Shown: in pieces, positions 8,135-16,229 of the stretch
How positions within the stretch are numbered: position 1 is the stretch's first letter
Layout of the letters: every line of letters begins with the position of its first letter
NCBI RefSeq assembly: GCF_900119825.1
Contig: NZ_FPKR01000006.1
Coordinates: 1-64,000, forward strand
Source: Chitinimonas taiwanensis DSM 18899
Lineage (GTDB): Bacteria; Pseudomonadota; Gammaproteobacteria; Burkholderiales; Chitinimonadaceae
Direction: 5' to 3'
DNA length: 64,000 nt
Made by a program: the position numbers and the translations under genes
The notes under the pieces: model-generated
Seen by the model: only the letters and a program-made list of their open reading frames with translations
Database searches by the model: none
Told to the model about the DNA's origin: nothing

Positions 8135-8986
8135 TTACAGCCAGTAGACGAACACGAACAGGATCAGCCACACCACGTCCACGAAGTGCCAATACCAGGC
8201 GGCCGCTTCGAAGGCGAAATGGTGCTCGGCGGTGAAGTGGCCCTTCAGCGAGCGCGCATACATGACGGCCAGCATCAGCGCGCCGATGAACACATGCATG
8301 CCGTGGAAGCCGGTCATCATATAGAAGGTGGCACCGTACACGCCCGAGGACAGGGTCAGGCCCAGATCACCCCAGGCATGCGCGTATTCATACATCTGCA
8401 GACCGAGGAACAGCGCGCCCAGCAGCACGGTAACCAGCAGGCCGAGCTTGAGCTGGCTGCGATTGTTCTTCATCAACCCCCAGTGTGCCCAGGTCAGTGT
8501 CACGCCCGAGGTCAGCAGGATCAGGGTGTTCCAGGCCGGCAGGCCGAAGGCGCCCATCACCTGATAGGGCTCGGTGCCGTTCGGTGCCACCGAGTTCGGC
8601 CACATGGCACGGAAGTCGGGCCAGAGCAGCTTGTGCTCCATATTGCCCAGCTCGGGCACCGAAATGGTACGCACATAGAACAGGGTGCCGAAGAAAGCGG
8701 CGAAGAACATCACTTCCGAGAAGATGAACCAGCCCATGCCCCAGCGGAAGGAGATATCCACGCGCTTGGAATACACGCCACCTTCCGATTCACGGATCAC
8801 ATCGCCGAACCAGCCGAACAGCATATAGATGAGGATGGCCACGCCCACGGCCAGCGCCCCCCAGCCGGCACTGACCGCATTCACGGCCAGCGAGGCGCCC
8901 AGGCCGATGAAGAACAGGGCAAAGGCGCCCACCAGCGGCCATTTGGACGGCTGCGGCACAAAGTAGTCAGGTTGATGCGTTGCCAT
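8135..8986 (-). CDS. coxC: Cytochrome c oxidase subunit III
   Basis: A 283-residue seven-helix protein of the aa3-type oxidase. Recognisable family segments include WGMGWFIFSEVMFF, LLWPDF, LTSGVTLTWAHW, MTGFHGMHVFIG and the C-terminal WYWHFVDVVWLILF. Subunit III supports proton uptake and stability of subunit I. It is followed on the same strand by no further cox gene, since the DUF2909 gene is convergent. Upstream by 74 bases is DUF2970. Confidence 0.96.
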   Translation of the reverse strand: MATHQPDYFVPQPSKWPLVGAFALFFIGLGASLAVNAVSAGWGALAVGVAILIYMLFGWFGDVIRESEGGVYSKRVDISFRWGMGWFIFSEVMFFAAFFGTLFYVRTISVPELGNMEHKLLWPDFRAMWPNSVAPNGTEPYQVMGAFGLPAWNTLILLTSGVTLTWAHWGLMKNNRSQLKLGLLVTVLLGALFLGLQMYEYAHAWGDLGLTLSSGVYGATFYMMTGFHGMHVFIGALMLAVMYARSLKGHFTAEHHFAFEAAAWYWHFVDVVWLILFVFVYWL

Positions 8987-9060
8987 AGTGTCTGCTCCCA
9001 GATGGGTTCTCGTTTATGTGCCGGTTGGCCCGGCCCTCTTATTTCTTCTGCCGGCTGCAA

Positions 9061-9270
9061 CTAGTCCGGCACGATATTGCGCACCAGCAACAAGAGGCTG
9101 GCGATAAACACGGCGGCACAGATCAGGGCAGCCAGGATGATCTGCACCGGCGACAGCTTCTGCAGATCGCCCTTCGAATCCTTGCCACGCCGTATGCCGC
9201 TAAACGCCGCCAGCACGGCACCGATGGCCTTGAAGGGATTCAGACTGGGCTTGCGCTCGTTATCACTCAT
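9061..9270 (-). CDS. DUF2970 small membrane protein
   Basis: A 69-residue protein with a soluble N-terminus (NPFKAIGAVLAAFSGIRRGK) and one C-terminal membrane helix (about 44-66). This fits DUF2970, a short family typically encoded between ctaG and coxC in betaproteobacteria. It starts seven bases after the ctaG stop, so co-expression is expected. Biochemical role unknown; help with oxidase assembly or stability is inferred from position only. Confidence 0.85.
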   Translation of the reverse strand: MSDNERKPSLNPFKAIGAVLAAFSGIRRGKDSKGDLQKLSPVQIILAALICAAVFIASLLLLVRNIVPD

Positions 9271-9277
9271 GCCGGCC

Positions 9278-9847
9278 TCAGGACTGCGGTTTTGCCGCGG
9301 CGGCCGTGCCGGCCACCTCGAAAAAGCTGTACGACAGGGTGATGGTGTGGATATCGGCCGGCAGGGCCGGATCGATCACGAACACCACCGGCATGCGGCG
9401 CTTTTCACCACTCTGGAAGGTCTGCTGCGCGAAGCAAAAACATTCCAGCTTGCTAAAGAACTCAGCGGCGCGGGTCGGCCCGTAACTGGGGATGGCCTGG
9501 CCGACGATGGGGCGGCTGCCGGTGTTCTCGATGTCGTACACCACCTGCACCAGCTGGCCCGGATGCACCTGCATCACGCGCTGCTCGGGCGCAAAGCGCC
9601 AGGGCAGCTCGCTGCGCAGATTGGCGTCGAACTGCACGGTAACCAGGCGTTGCTGGTCGACCTGCGTGTTCACCACCGTATCCGGGCGGAACAGATTATT
9701 GATACCGGTGACCTGGCAGATCTTTTCGTAGAACGGCACCAGCGCGAAGCCGAAGCCGAACATGCCGACCGCCACCACCAAGAGCTTGGCCAGCAGGCGG
9801 CGGTTATCGGCACGAACCTCGCTGGCCGCATCCACTTGCTGAGTCAA
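9278..9847 (-). CDS. ctaG: Cytochrome c oxidase assembly protein CtaG/Cox11
   Basis: A copper chaperone for the CuB site of subunit I: one N-terminal membrane helix then a periplasmic immunoglobulin-like domain. Family marks are FGFALVPFYEKICQVTGIN after the helix and the copper-binding CFCFAQQTF motif. The open frame extends upstream to 9898, but that stretch lies inside the preceding 32-codon gene. The TTG at 9847 is chosen because it sits one base after that gene's stop and gives a normal 189-residue protein. A GTG at 9835 is an alternative. The unusual start suggests coupling to the small gene. Confidence 0.88.
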   Translation of the reverse strand: MTQQVDAASEVRADNRRLLAKLLVVAVGMFGFGFALVPFYEKICQVTGINNLFRPDTVVNTQVDQQRLVTVQFDANLRSELPWRFAPEQRVMQVHPGQLVQVVYDIENTGSRPIVGQAIPSYGPTRAAEFFSKLECFCFAQQTFQSGEKRRMPVVFVIDPALPADIHTITLSYSFFEVAGTAAAAKPQS

Positions 9848-9848
9848 C

Positions 9849-9947
9849 TCAGTGCCCCAGCAGATAGTAGCGGGCCATGAAGCCGACCCCGATCGCAATC
9901 GCGATGCTGGCGAGGATCAGGCCGGTGCGCAGGTTCTTGTTCTGCAT
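9849..9947 (-). CDS. Cytochrome oxidase small assembly protein, 32 residues
   Basis: A very short gene between coxA and ctaG. It encodes MQNKNLRTGLILASIAIAIG followed by VGFMARYYLLGH: a basic N-terminus and a single membrane helix. Betaproteobacterial oxidase operons carry a similar peptide at this place, annotated as a small assembly protein. It begins 9 bases after the coxA stop and ends one base before the proposed ctaG start, so it is packed as an operon member. Function inferred from position. Confidence 0.82.
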   Translation of the reverse strand: MQNKNLRTGLILASIAIAIGVGFMARYYLLGH

Positions 9948-9956
9948 GGTCTGGCC

Positions 9957-11585
9957 TCAGTGCAGCTTCTGCTCGGCCGACAGCTTGTCGACCAGCGCCA
10001 CCGGTGGCGGGGTTTCCCAGGTATGGAAAGGCGCCGGCGACGGCACTTCCCATTCCAGCGTATGGGCGCCTTCCCATGGCTTTTGCGGGGCTGGACCCAC
10101 GCCGCCGCGGATGGTGCGGATCACGTTGTAGAGCAGGATCAGCTGGCCGAAGCCGAACATGGCCGCGCCAATCGAGGCAATCGTGTTGAACTCGGTGAAC
10201 TGGGTCGCGTAATCCGGAATACGGCGCGGCATGCCGGCCAGACCCAGGAAGTGCATGGGGAAGAAGGTCACGTTGAACCAGATCATCGACCACCAGAAGT
10301 GGAACTTGCCCATCTTCTCGTCGTACATATAGCCGGTCCACTTGGGCAGCCAGTAGTAGACGGCGGCGAACAGCGAGAACAGCGCGCCGGCCACCAGCAC
10401 ATAGTGGAAGTGAGCCACCACGTAATAGGTGTCGTGCAGCTGGATATCGACTGCGGCGATGGACAGCACCACGCCGGATAGACCGCCGAGCGTGAACAGG
10501 CAGACAAAGCCGATGGCGAACAGCATCGGGGTCTCGAAGCTCATCTCTCCCTTCCACATGGTGGCGATCCAGTTGAACACCTTCACCCCGGTGGGCACGG
10601 CAATCAGCGTGGTTGCGTACATGAAGAACAGCTGGGCGGTAACCGGCATGCCGACCGAATACATATGGTGAGCCCAGACCATGAAGCTGAGGATGGCGAT
10701 CGAGGAGGTCGCGTACACCATCGAGTGGTAGCCGAACAGCGGCTTGCGCGCGAAGGTCGGGATCACCTGACTGACGATGCCGAAGGCGGGCAGCGCCATG
10801 ATGTACACCTCGGGGTGACCAAAGAACCAGAAGATATGCTGGTACAGCACCGGGTCACCACCACCGGCGGCATTGAAGAAGTTGGTACCGAAGTGACGGT
10901 CGGTCAGCACCATGGTCACCGCACCGGCCAGCACTGGCATCACGGCGATCAGCAGATAAGCGGTGATCAGCGAGGTCCACACGAACATCGGCATCTTCAT
11001 CATGGTCATGCCGGGTGCGCGCATGTTCAGGATGGTGGTGACGATATTGATCGCGCCCATGATGGACGAGATACCCATGATGTGGATGGCGAAAATGGTC
11101 AGGTCCATGCCCATGCCCATCTGGGTGGACAGCGGCGCATACAGCGTCCAGCCCGCCGCAGCTGCACCACCAGGCACCACAAAGCTGATCATCAGCAGCA
11201 ACGCGGCCGGTGGCAAGAGCCAGAATGACCAGTTGTTCATGCGCGCAAACGCCATATCGGGCGCGCCGATCATGAGCGGAATCTGCCAGTTCGCCAGGCC
11301 CGTGAAGGCCGGCATGATGGCGCCGAACACCATGATCAGGCCGTGCAGGGTGGTGAACTGGTTGAACAGTTCAGGGCGGAAGAACTGCAGGCCTGGGCTG
11401 AACAGCTCGAGGCGGATGCACAGGGCCAGCACGCCCCCCGAGATGAACATGATGAAGGCGAACCACATATACAAGGTACCGATGTCCTTGTGATTGGTTG
11501 CCGTCACCCAGCGCGCCAGGCCAGTGGGGTGATGATCGTGATGATCATCGTGAGCGTGATCGTGATCGTGCGTTGCGGTGGTCAT
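9957..11585 (-). CDS. coxA: Cytochrome c oxidase subunit I (aa3 type)
   Basis: A 542-residue catalytic subunit with 12 membrane helices that reduces oxygen at the heme a3-CuB centre. Visible signatures are FFGHPEVYIMALP (CuB histidine, cross-linked tyrosine and the entry glutamate), WAHHMYSVGM (CuB histidines), and HDTYYVVAHFHYVL (heme ligands). LIAVPTGVKVFNW belongs to the K channel. The first 20 residues are rich in His and Asp (HDHDHAHDDHHDHH), a common but unexplained extension in betaproteobacteria that might hold metal. It follows coxB by 24 bases and precedes the 32-residue assembly gene. Confidence 0.97.
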   Translation of the reverse strand: MTTATHDHDHAHDDHHDHHPTGLARWVTATNHKDIGTLYMWFAFIMFISGGVLALCIRLELFSPGLQFFRPELFNQFTTLHGLIMVFGAIMPAFTGLANWQIPLMIGAPDMAFARMNNWSFWLLPPAALLLMISFVVPGGAAAAGWTLYAPLSTQMGMGMDLTIFAIHIMGISSIMGAINIVTTILNMRAPGMTMMKMPMFVWTSLITAYLLIAVMPVLAGAVTMVLTDRHFGTNFFNAAGGGDPVLYQHIFWFFGHPEVYIMALPAFGIVSQVIPTFARKPLFGYHSMVYATSSIAILSFMVWAHHMYSVGMPVTAQLFFMYATTLIAVPTGVKVFNWIATMWKGEMSFETPMLFAIGFVCLFTLGGLSGVVLSIAAVDIQLHDTYYVVAHFHYVLVAGALFSLFAAVYYWLPKWTGYMYDEKMGKFHFWWSMIWFNVTFFPMHFLGLAGMPRRIPDYATQFTEFNTIASIGAAMFGFGQLILLYNVIRTIRGGVGPAPQKPWEGAHTLEWEVPSPAPFHTWETPPPVALVDKLSAEQKLH

Positions 11586-11609
11586 TTTCTTGTCCTCTTT
11601 ATCCGGCCA

Positions 11610-12728
11610 TCACTTGCGGGCAGTCTTGATATCGACCGGCTGCAGCACTTCGCCAGTCTTATTGCCCCAGCTATTGCGCGTGTAGGTCATCACGGCCGCG
11701 ATCTCGGTATCCGACAGGGTCTTGCCCCAGGCCGGCATGGCGTTCTTGCCGTTCAGCAGGATGTCGATCTGGCCAGCCTTGTCACCGGTCACCACCTTGG
11801 AGCCATCCAGAGCCGGGAAGGCGCCCTGCCCCTTGCCGTCCGGCTTGTGGCAGACCGCGCAATTTGCCTCGTAGACCTTCTGGCCACGGGCAACCGAATC
11901 AGCCTGCGTCCACACCTTGTTCGGATCGTCCTGGCTCGCGGCAGCCAGCTTTTTCTGCTCGACCACCCAGGCAGCGTATTTCTCCTGGCTGACCACATGC
12001 ACGACGATGGGCATAAAGCCATGGTCCTTGCCGCACAGTTCCACGCACTGACCACGGTAGACGCCTTCCTTGTCGGCTTGGAACCAGGTATCGCGGATAA
12101 AGCCGGGGATGGCGTCCTGCTTGACGCTGAAGGCTGGCACCCACCAGGAGTGAATCACATCATTGGCGGTCAGCAGCACGCGTACGCGCTTGCCCACCGG
12201 CACCACCACCGGGTTATCCACTTCCAGCAGGTAGTCGGCATTGCGCACCGGCTTCTCGCCGCCGAAGTTCTCGTACTGTTCCTGCGGGGTCTTCAGGCGG
12301 CTATGGAAGGCAAAACCCTCATCCAGGTAGTCGTAGCCCCACTTCCACTGGTAGCCGGTGACCTTGATGGTCATGTCCACGCCACGCGTGTCCTTCTGGG
12401 CAATGATCACCTTGGTGGCCGGCCAGGCCATGGCGACCAGGATAAGCACCGGGATGATGGTCCAGATGATTTCGACCGTGGTGCTTTCGTGGAAGTTGGC
12501 CGCCTTGTGGCCGCGGCTCTTACGGTGCTTGAAGATGGAGTAGAACATCACCCCGAACACCACCACGAAGATGACCGTGCAGATCACCAGGAGGAAGGTG
12601 TGCAGACCATAGACCTCGCGGGCCAGGTCATTGACGGGTGTTTGCAGATTGAGCTTGTAGTCGGCAAAAGCTGGGTGGCTGACGGCGAGCAGCAGTGAAG
12701 CGATCAGGCCGGATGCGCGGTTCTTCAT
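11610..12728 (-). CDS. coxB: Cytochrome c oxidase subunit II fused to cytochrome c
   Basis: A 372-residue exported subunit that receives electrons from cytochrome c. A signal peptide (ASGLIASLLLAVSHPAFA) is followed by two membrane helices, a cupredoxin domain with the CuA loop YRGQCVELCGKDHGFMP, and a C-terminal cytochrome c domain with CAVCHK. It is therefore of the caa3-like type with its own heme c. The ATG at 12728 is chosen for its GGGGACA ribosome site and signal peptide; the longer frame to 12851 has a non-signal-like leader. First gene of the cluster; the 176 bases upstream to bioD must hold the promoter, but no clear -35/-10 was identified. Confidence 0.95.
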   Translation of the reverse strand: MKNRASGLIASLLLAVSHPAFADYKLNLQTPVNDLAREVYGLHTFLLVICTVIFVVVFGVMFYSIFKHRKSRGHKAANFHESTTVEIIWTIIPVLILVAMAWPATKVIIAQKDTRGVDMTIKVTGYQWKWGYDYLDEGFAFHSRLKTPQEQYENFGGEKPVRNADYLLEVDNPVVVPVGKRVRVLLTANDVIHSWWVPAFSVKQDAIPGFIRDTWFQADKEGVYRGQCVELCGKDHGFMPIVVHVVSQEKYAAWVVEQKKLAAASQDDPNKVWTQADSVARGQKVYEANCAVCHKPDGKGQGAFPALDGSKVVTGDKAGQIDILLNGKNAMPAWGKTLSDTEIAAVMTYTRNSWGNKTGEVLQPVDIKTARK

Positions 12729-12904
12729 ATTGTCCCCATGACGGCACGCCCGCGGGCGCGGACGTCGTTTCCCTCTGCGCCGGTGTTCCGGCGTCGTTTC
12801 GCTTTGTCGCTCTGCCTTGACCAGCGTCAAAGCTGCGGCAAAAAGTCGCATGCATGCTAGCAGAGGAAAATGGGGTACTCAACGAAGAAAAATCGCAGAA
12901 GTCC

Positions 12905-13597
12905 TTATTTGGTAAGCATTTCCGCCACAAAGCCGAGCATTTGCTCTTGATTCGACTCGGGTTTTTGCTCTAGAGAAAAATACGGGATCACCCCAAGACG
13001 GGGCGCGGGAATGTGGGAATCCAGATACGCGAGGTTGGCTTCACGTGCACGCATGGCCGGATCGACGCAGTTCGCCACCCAGCCGGCCAGTGGCAGACCG
13101 CTGGCCATGATGGCGCGCGCCGTCAGGAGTGCGTGGTTCAGGCAGCCCAGGCGCATCCCCACCACCAGGATCACCGGCAAGCCCAGCCTGGCAGCCAGAT
13201 CAGCCATGCTGTGCTGCTCGTCCAGCGGTGCGAGCCAGCCGCCCGCCCCTTCCACCAGCACGATATCGGCCGTGGCGGCCAGCGCGTGGTAGCGCGTGGC
13301 CAGCAGATCGAGGTCCAGCCGGACGCCCGCCTCGGCCGCCGCCAGATGCGGCGAGATCGGCGGCTCGAAAGCATAGGGATTGGTCAGCGCACGGGCGGCA
13401 TGCACATTGCTGGCCGCGGCATGCGCGAGCACATCCTCGTTATCCAGCTCGCCCTGCGCATTGCGCACGCAGCCCGATGCCACCGGCTTCATGCCCACCA
13501 CGCGCTGGCCGCTGCGCGCCAGCGCCCTCAGCAAGGCGCAGGTAGCCACAGTCTTGCCGACCTCGGTATCGGTGCCGGTAATGAAATAGCCACTCAT
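12905..13597 (-). CDS. bioD: Dethiobiotin synthetase
   Basis: A 230-residue ATP-dependent enzyme closing the ureido ring of dethiobiotin from diaminopelargonic acid and CO2. The P-loop GTDTEVGKTVA is at the N-terminus. MKPVASGC and EGAGGWLAPL are conserved DTBS segments. Its start overlaps the bioC stop by four bases (ATGA). The other biotin genes bioA, bioF and bioB are not in the window. Confidence 0.95.
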   Translation of the reverse strand: MSGYFITGTDTEVGKTVATCALLRALARSGQRVVGMKPVASGCVRNAQGELDNEDVLAHAAASNVHAARALTNPYAFEPPISPHLAAAEAGVRLDLDLLATRYHALAATADIVLVEGAGGWLAPLDEQHSMADLAARLGLPVILVVGMRLGCLNHALLTARAIMASGLPLAGWVANCVDPAMRAREANLAYLDSHIPAPRLGVIPYFSLEQKPESNQEQMLGFVAEMLTK

Positions 13598-14469
13598 GCC
13601 TGCGGACGCGGACGGAATTCGATGACCTGGCGGCCATCGGCAAAGCCGGGCTTGGGGGTCGGCTTCCAGGCGTGGCCGTACACCACCTCATAGGTAGCCG
13701 GCAGGCGGCCTTCACGGCGCAGCTTTTCGTAAGCAGCCTCGGCACGCTGAAAGGCGGCCTTGCCCATCAGACCGCGCTCACGCCCCACCGCCACATTGTG
13801 CGCACCGATGGCTTTCAGATCGCGCATCACCGCTTTCATATCGGCATAGGTGAGCACGATCTTTTCCATATCCATGACAGGCGCCGAGAAGCCGGCGTGC
13901 GAAAGCGCGTCGCCCAGGTCATGCATATCGATGAAGCGGTTCACATGCGGTTTGCCATCCACGCTGGCAAACGCGCCGCGCAGCTCCATCAGCGTATCCG
14001 GCCCGAAGGTGCTGAACATCAGCAGGCCCTCGGGCTTGAGCACGCGGTGGAATTCACGGAACACGGTATCGGGCTCGTTCAGCCACTGGATGGCCAGGCT
14101 GGACCAGACCAGGTCGAGCGAATTGCTGGCCAGCGGCATGGCCTCGAGGTCGGCGCACAGCTGCATTGGGCGCTTCTGGAACACGCGTTCAAGCAGGCCG
14201 AGCTTGCCGGCCGCTACCTGCAGCATGGATAGCGCCAGATCGAGCTCCACCAAGCGCGCATCCTTATAACGCGCACGCAGGCCCGGGCCGGCATAGCCGG
14301 TACCGCAGCCGGCATCCAGCATCAGCGCCGGGGCTAGCTTGACCAGCTCGAGGCGCTCGAACATGCGATCGGCCACCTCGCGCTGCAGCACAGCGGCGCC
14401 ATCGTAAGTCTGGGCCGCCTTCTCAAATGAGCGGCGCACCTGCGCTTTGTCGGTATAGAAACTTTCCAT
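13594..14469 (-). CDS. bioC: Malonyl-ACP O-methyltransferase BioC
   Basis: A 291-residue SAM-dependent methyltransferase. BioC methylates malonyl-ACP so that fatty-acid synthase can build the pimeloyl chain for biotin. N-terminal FEKAAQTYDGAAVLQREVADRM and the SAM-binding LDAGCGTGYAGPGL are typical, followed by DLVWSSLAIQWLNEP. Pairing with bioD in an ATGA overlap supports the biotin role over a generic methyltransferase. Seven bases separate it from the upstream DedA-family gene, so the three are likely one transcript. Confidence 0.9.
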   Translation of the reverse strand: MESFYTDKAQVRRSFEKAAQTYDGAAVLQREVADRMFERLELVKLAPALMLDAGCGTGYAGPGLRARYKDARLVELDLALSMLQVAAGKLGLLERVFQKRPMQLCADLEAMPLASNSLDLVWSSLAIQWLNEPDTVFREFHRVLKPEGLLMFSTFGPDTLMELRGAFASVDGKPHVNRFIDMHDLGDALSHAGFSAPVMDMEKIVLTYADMKAVMRDLKAIGAHNVAVGRERGLMGKAAFQRAEAAYEKLRREGRLPATYEVVYGHAWKPTPKPGFADGRQVIEFRPRPQA

Positions 14470-14476
14470 AGCGGAC

Positions 14477-15121
14477 TCAGGCAGCGCGGCGCGCAGCCAG
14501 GCGGCTCAGCAGGAGCTTGATGATCATGGGCAGGAAGGACAGCGCCACCACGAACACCACCATCACAGACAGATTGTTCTTAATAAACGGCACATTGCCG
14601 AACTGATAGCCGAGGGTGACCAGCGAGCCCACCCAGGCCAGCGTGCCGGCCACGCTGAAGAACAGGAACTTGCCATAGGGCATATGGGCCATGCCGGCCA
14701 CAAAGGGCGCAAAGGTGCGCACGATGGGCAGGAAGCGCGCCAGCGCCACCGTCTTGCCGCCATGCCGTCCATAGAAGTCCTTGGTCCTGTCCAGATAGTC
14801 GCGCCGGAACAGCTTGGAGTCCGGATTGGCAAACAGCCGCTCACCCGCGCGCCTGCCGATCACGTAGTTGGTCGAATCGCCGAGGATGGCCGCCACGATC
14901 AGGCAGGCCGCCAGGCCATACGGGTCCATGCCGCCGGTCGCCGCCACTGCACCGGCCACAAACAGCAGCGAATCACCCGGCAGGAAGGGCATGATCACCA
15001 GACCGGTCTCGCAGAAGATGACCAGGAACAGGATCACGTAAATCCACGGGCCGTACAGGCGCACCATCTCGGCCAGGAAAACGTCGAGGTGCAGGATGAT
15101 GTCGATCAGATTGAAGTCCAT
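14477..15121 (-). CDS. DedA-family inner-membrane protein
   Basis: A 214-residue protein with the SNARE-associated/VTT domain. The signature includes FLPGDSLLFVAGA, the central RFLPIVRTFAPFVAGMA, and several membrane helices ending in a basic tail (LLLSRLAARRAA). DedA proteins are proposed flippases or proton-coupled lipid carriers (for example, undecaprenyl phosphate recycling), but the substrate here cannot be read from sequence. First gene of a probable dedA-bioC-bioD unit. Confidence 0.9.
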   Translation of the reverse strand: MDFNLIDIILHLDVFLAEMVRLYGPWIYVILFLVIFCETGLVIMPFLPGDSLLFVAGAVAATGGMDPYGLAACLIVAAILGDSTNYVIGRRAGERLFANPDSKLFRRDYLDRTKDFYGRHGGKTVALARFLPIVRTFAPFVAGMAHMPYGKFLFFSVAGTLAWVGSLVTLGYQFGNVPFIKNNLSVMVVFVVALSFLPMIIKLLLSRLAARRAA

Positions 15122-15263
15122 CGCAAGCTTCTTGTGCTGAATAAGTGAAATCGGGGCGCGCGCAGTGGCGCAGCCGGGATGAGAAACTGCCCAAGGTCGG
15201 TGCAGGCGGCAAGGGCCGCAGCAACACCAAGCTTGGGCAGACTAACAGACCGATATTGCGGAA

Positions 15264-16214
15264 TCAGACGACCGCTTCTTCCTTGACCTTAACCGGCTTG
15301 ATCATGTTTTCCCGCGTCACCCCAAAGGCGAGCAGCAGCGGCGACGCCACCAGTACCGAGGAGTAGATACCGAACACGATGCCGATGGTCAGCGCCATGG
15401 CAAAGCCGTGCAGGGCGGCGCCGCCGAAAAACAGCATGGCCAGTACCATCATTTCGGTCGAGCCGTGGGTGATCACGGTGCGGCTCATGGTGGCGGTGAT
15501 CGCATTGTCGATTACCTCGGGCACGCTCTTGCCGCGCAGGCTGGCCTTGCGGAAGTTTTCGCGGATACGGTCGAACACCACCACCGACTCGTTCACCGAG
15601 TAGCCGAGCACGGCCAGGATGGCGGCCAGCACGGTCAGCGAAAATTCCCATTGGAAGAAGGCAAACACACCGAGGATGATCACCACATCGTGCAGGTTGG
15701 CCAGGATGGCCGACACCGCAAAGCGCCATTCGAAGCGGATGGCCAAGTAGGCGATGATGCCGAGACAAACGATGGTCAAGGCAGTCAGGCCGTGGGTGAC
15801 CAGCTCCTGGCCCACCGAGGGGCCGACGAACTCGACCTTGCGCTGCTCAACCTGTGGGTCGGTCTTGCGCAGCTCGTCCATGACCTTGGTGGACAGCGCG
15901 GCGCTGCTAATACCGCTGACATTGGGCAGACGGATCATCACATCGCGCGTGGTGCCCAACGCCTGCACCACGATCTCGGTGTGCTTGCCGCTCAGGTTCA
16001 GCGCCTCAACCTGGCTGCGCACCTTGGCCAGCTCGGTGGGCTGGCTGTAACGCACCTCCAGCACCGTGCCGCCGGTGAATTCGATGCTCAGGTTCAGGCC
16101 CTTGTAGCCGAGGAAGAACACGGCCAGCAGGAAGGTGACCAGCGAAATCGCCGTGGTCAGCTTCCCGTAGCTCATGAACGGGATGTCTTTCTTGAAATGG
16201 AACATTTCCAGCAT
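15264..16214 (-). CDS. secF: Protein translocase subunit SecF
   Basis: A 316-residue RND-like subunit of the SecDF-YajC complex, which uses proton flow to help pull proteins through SecYEG. Six membrane helices and a large first periplasmic loop are visible. Conserved blocks are IEFTGGTVLEV, the GYSVNESVVVFDRIRENFR segment with the functional aspartate, and TTHGSTEMM-like helix 5 (SRTVITHGSTEM). It follows secD by 15 bases. A 142-base gap separates it from the DedA gene; no terminator was recognised there. Confidence 0.96.
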   Translation of the reverse strand: MLEMFHFKKDIPFMSYGKLTTAISLVTFLLAVFFLGYKGLNLSIEFTGGTVLEVRYSQPTELAKVRSQVEALNLSGKHTEIVVQALGTTRDVMIRLPNVSGISSAALSTKVMDELRKTDPQVEQRKVEFVGPSVGQELVTHGLTALTIVCLGIIAYLAIRFEWRFAVSAILANLHDVVIILGVFAFFQWEFSLTVLAAILAVLGYSVNESVVVFDRIRENFRKASLRGKSVPEVIDNAITATMSRTVITHGSTEMMVLAMLFFGGAALHGFAMALTIGIVFGIYSSVLVASPLLLAFGVTRENMIKPVKVKEEAVV

Positions 16215-16229
16215 GGCGATTCTTCCTAC

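Noticed and set aside
11540-11585. His/Asp-rich CoxA N-terminus as a new metal site
   Set aside because: Similar His-rich starts are common in betaproteobacterial CoxA, so it is noted under the gene rather than as a finding.
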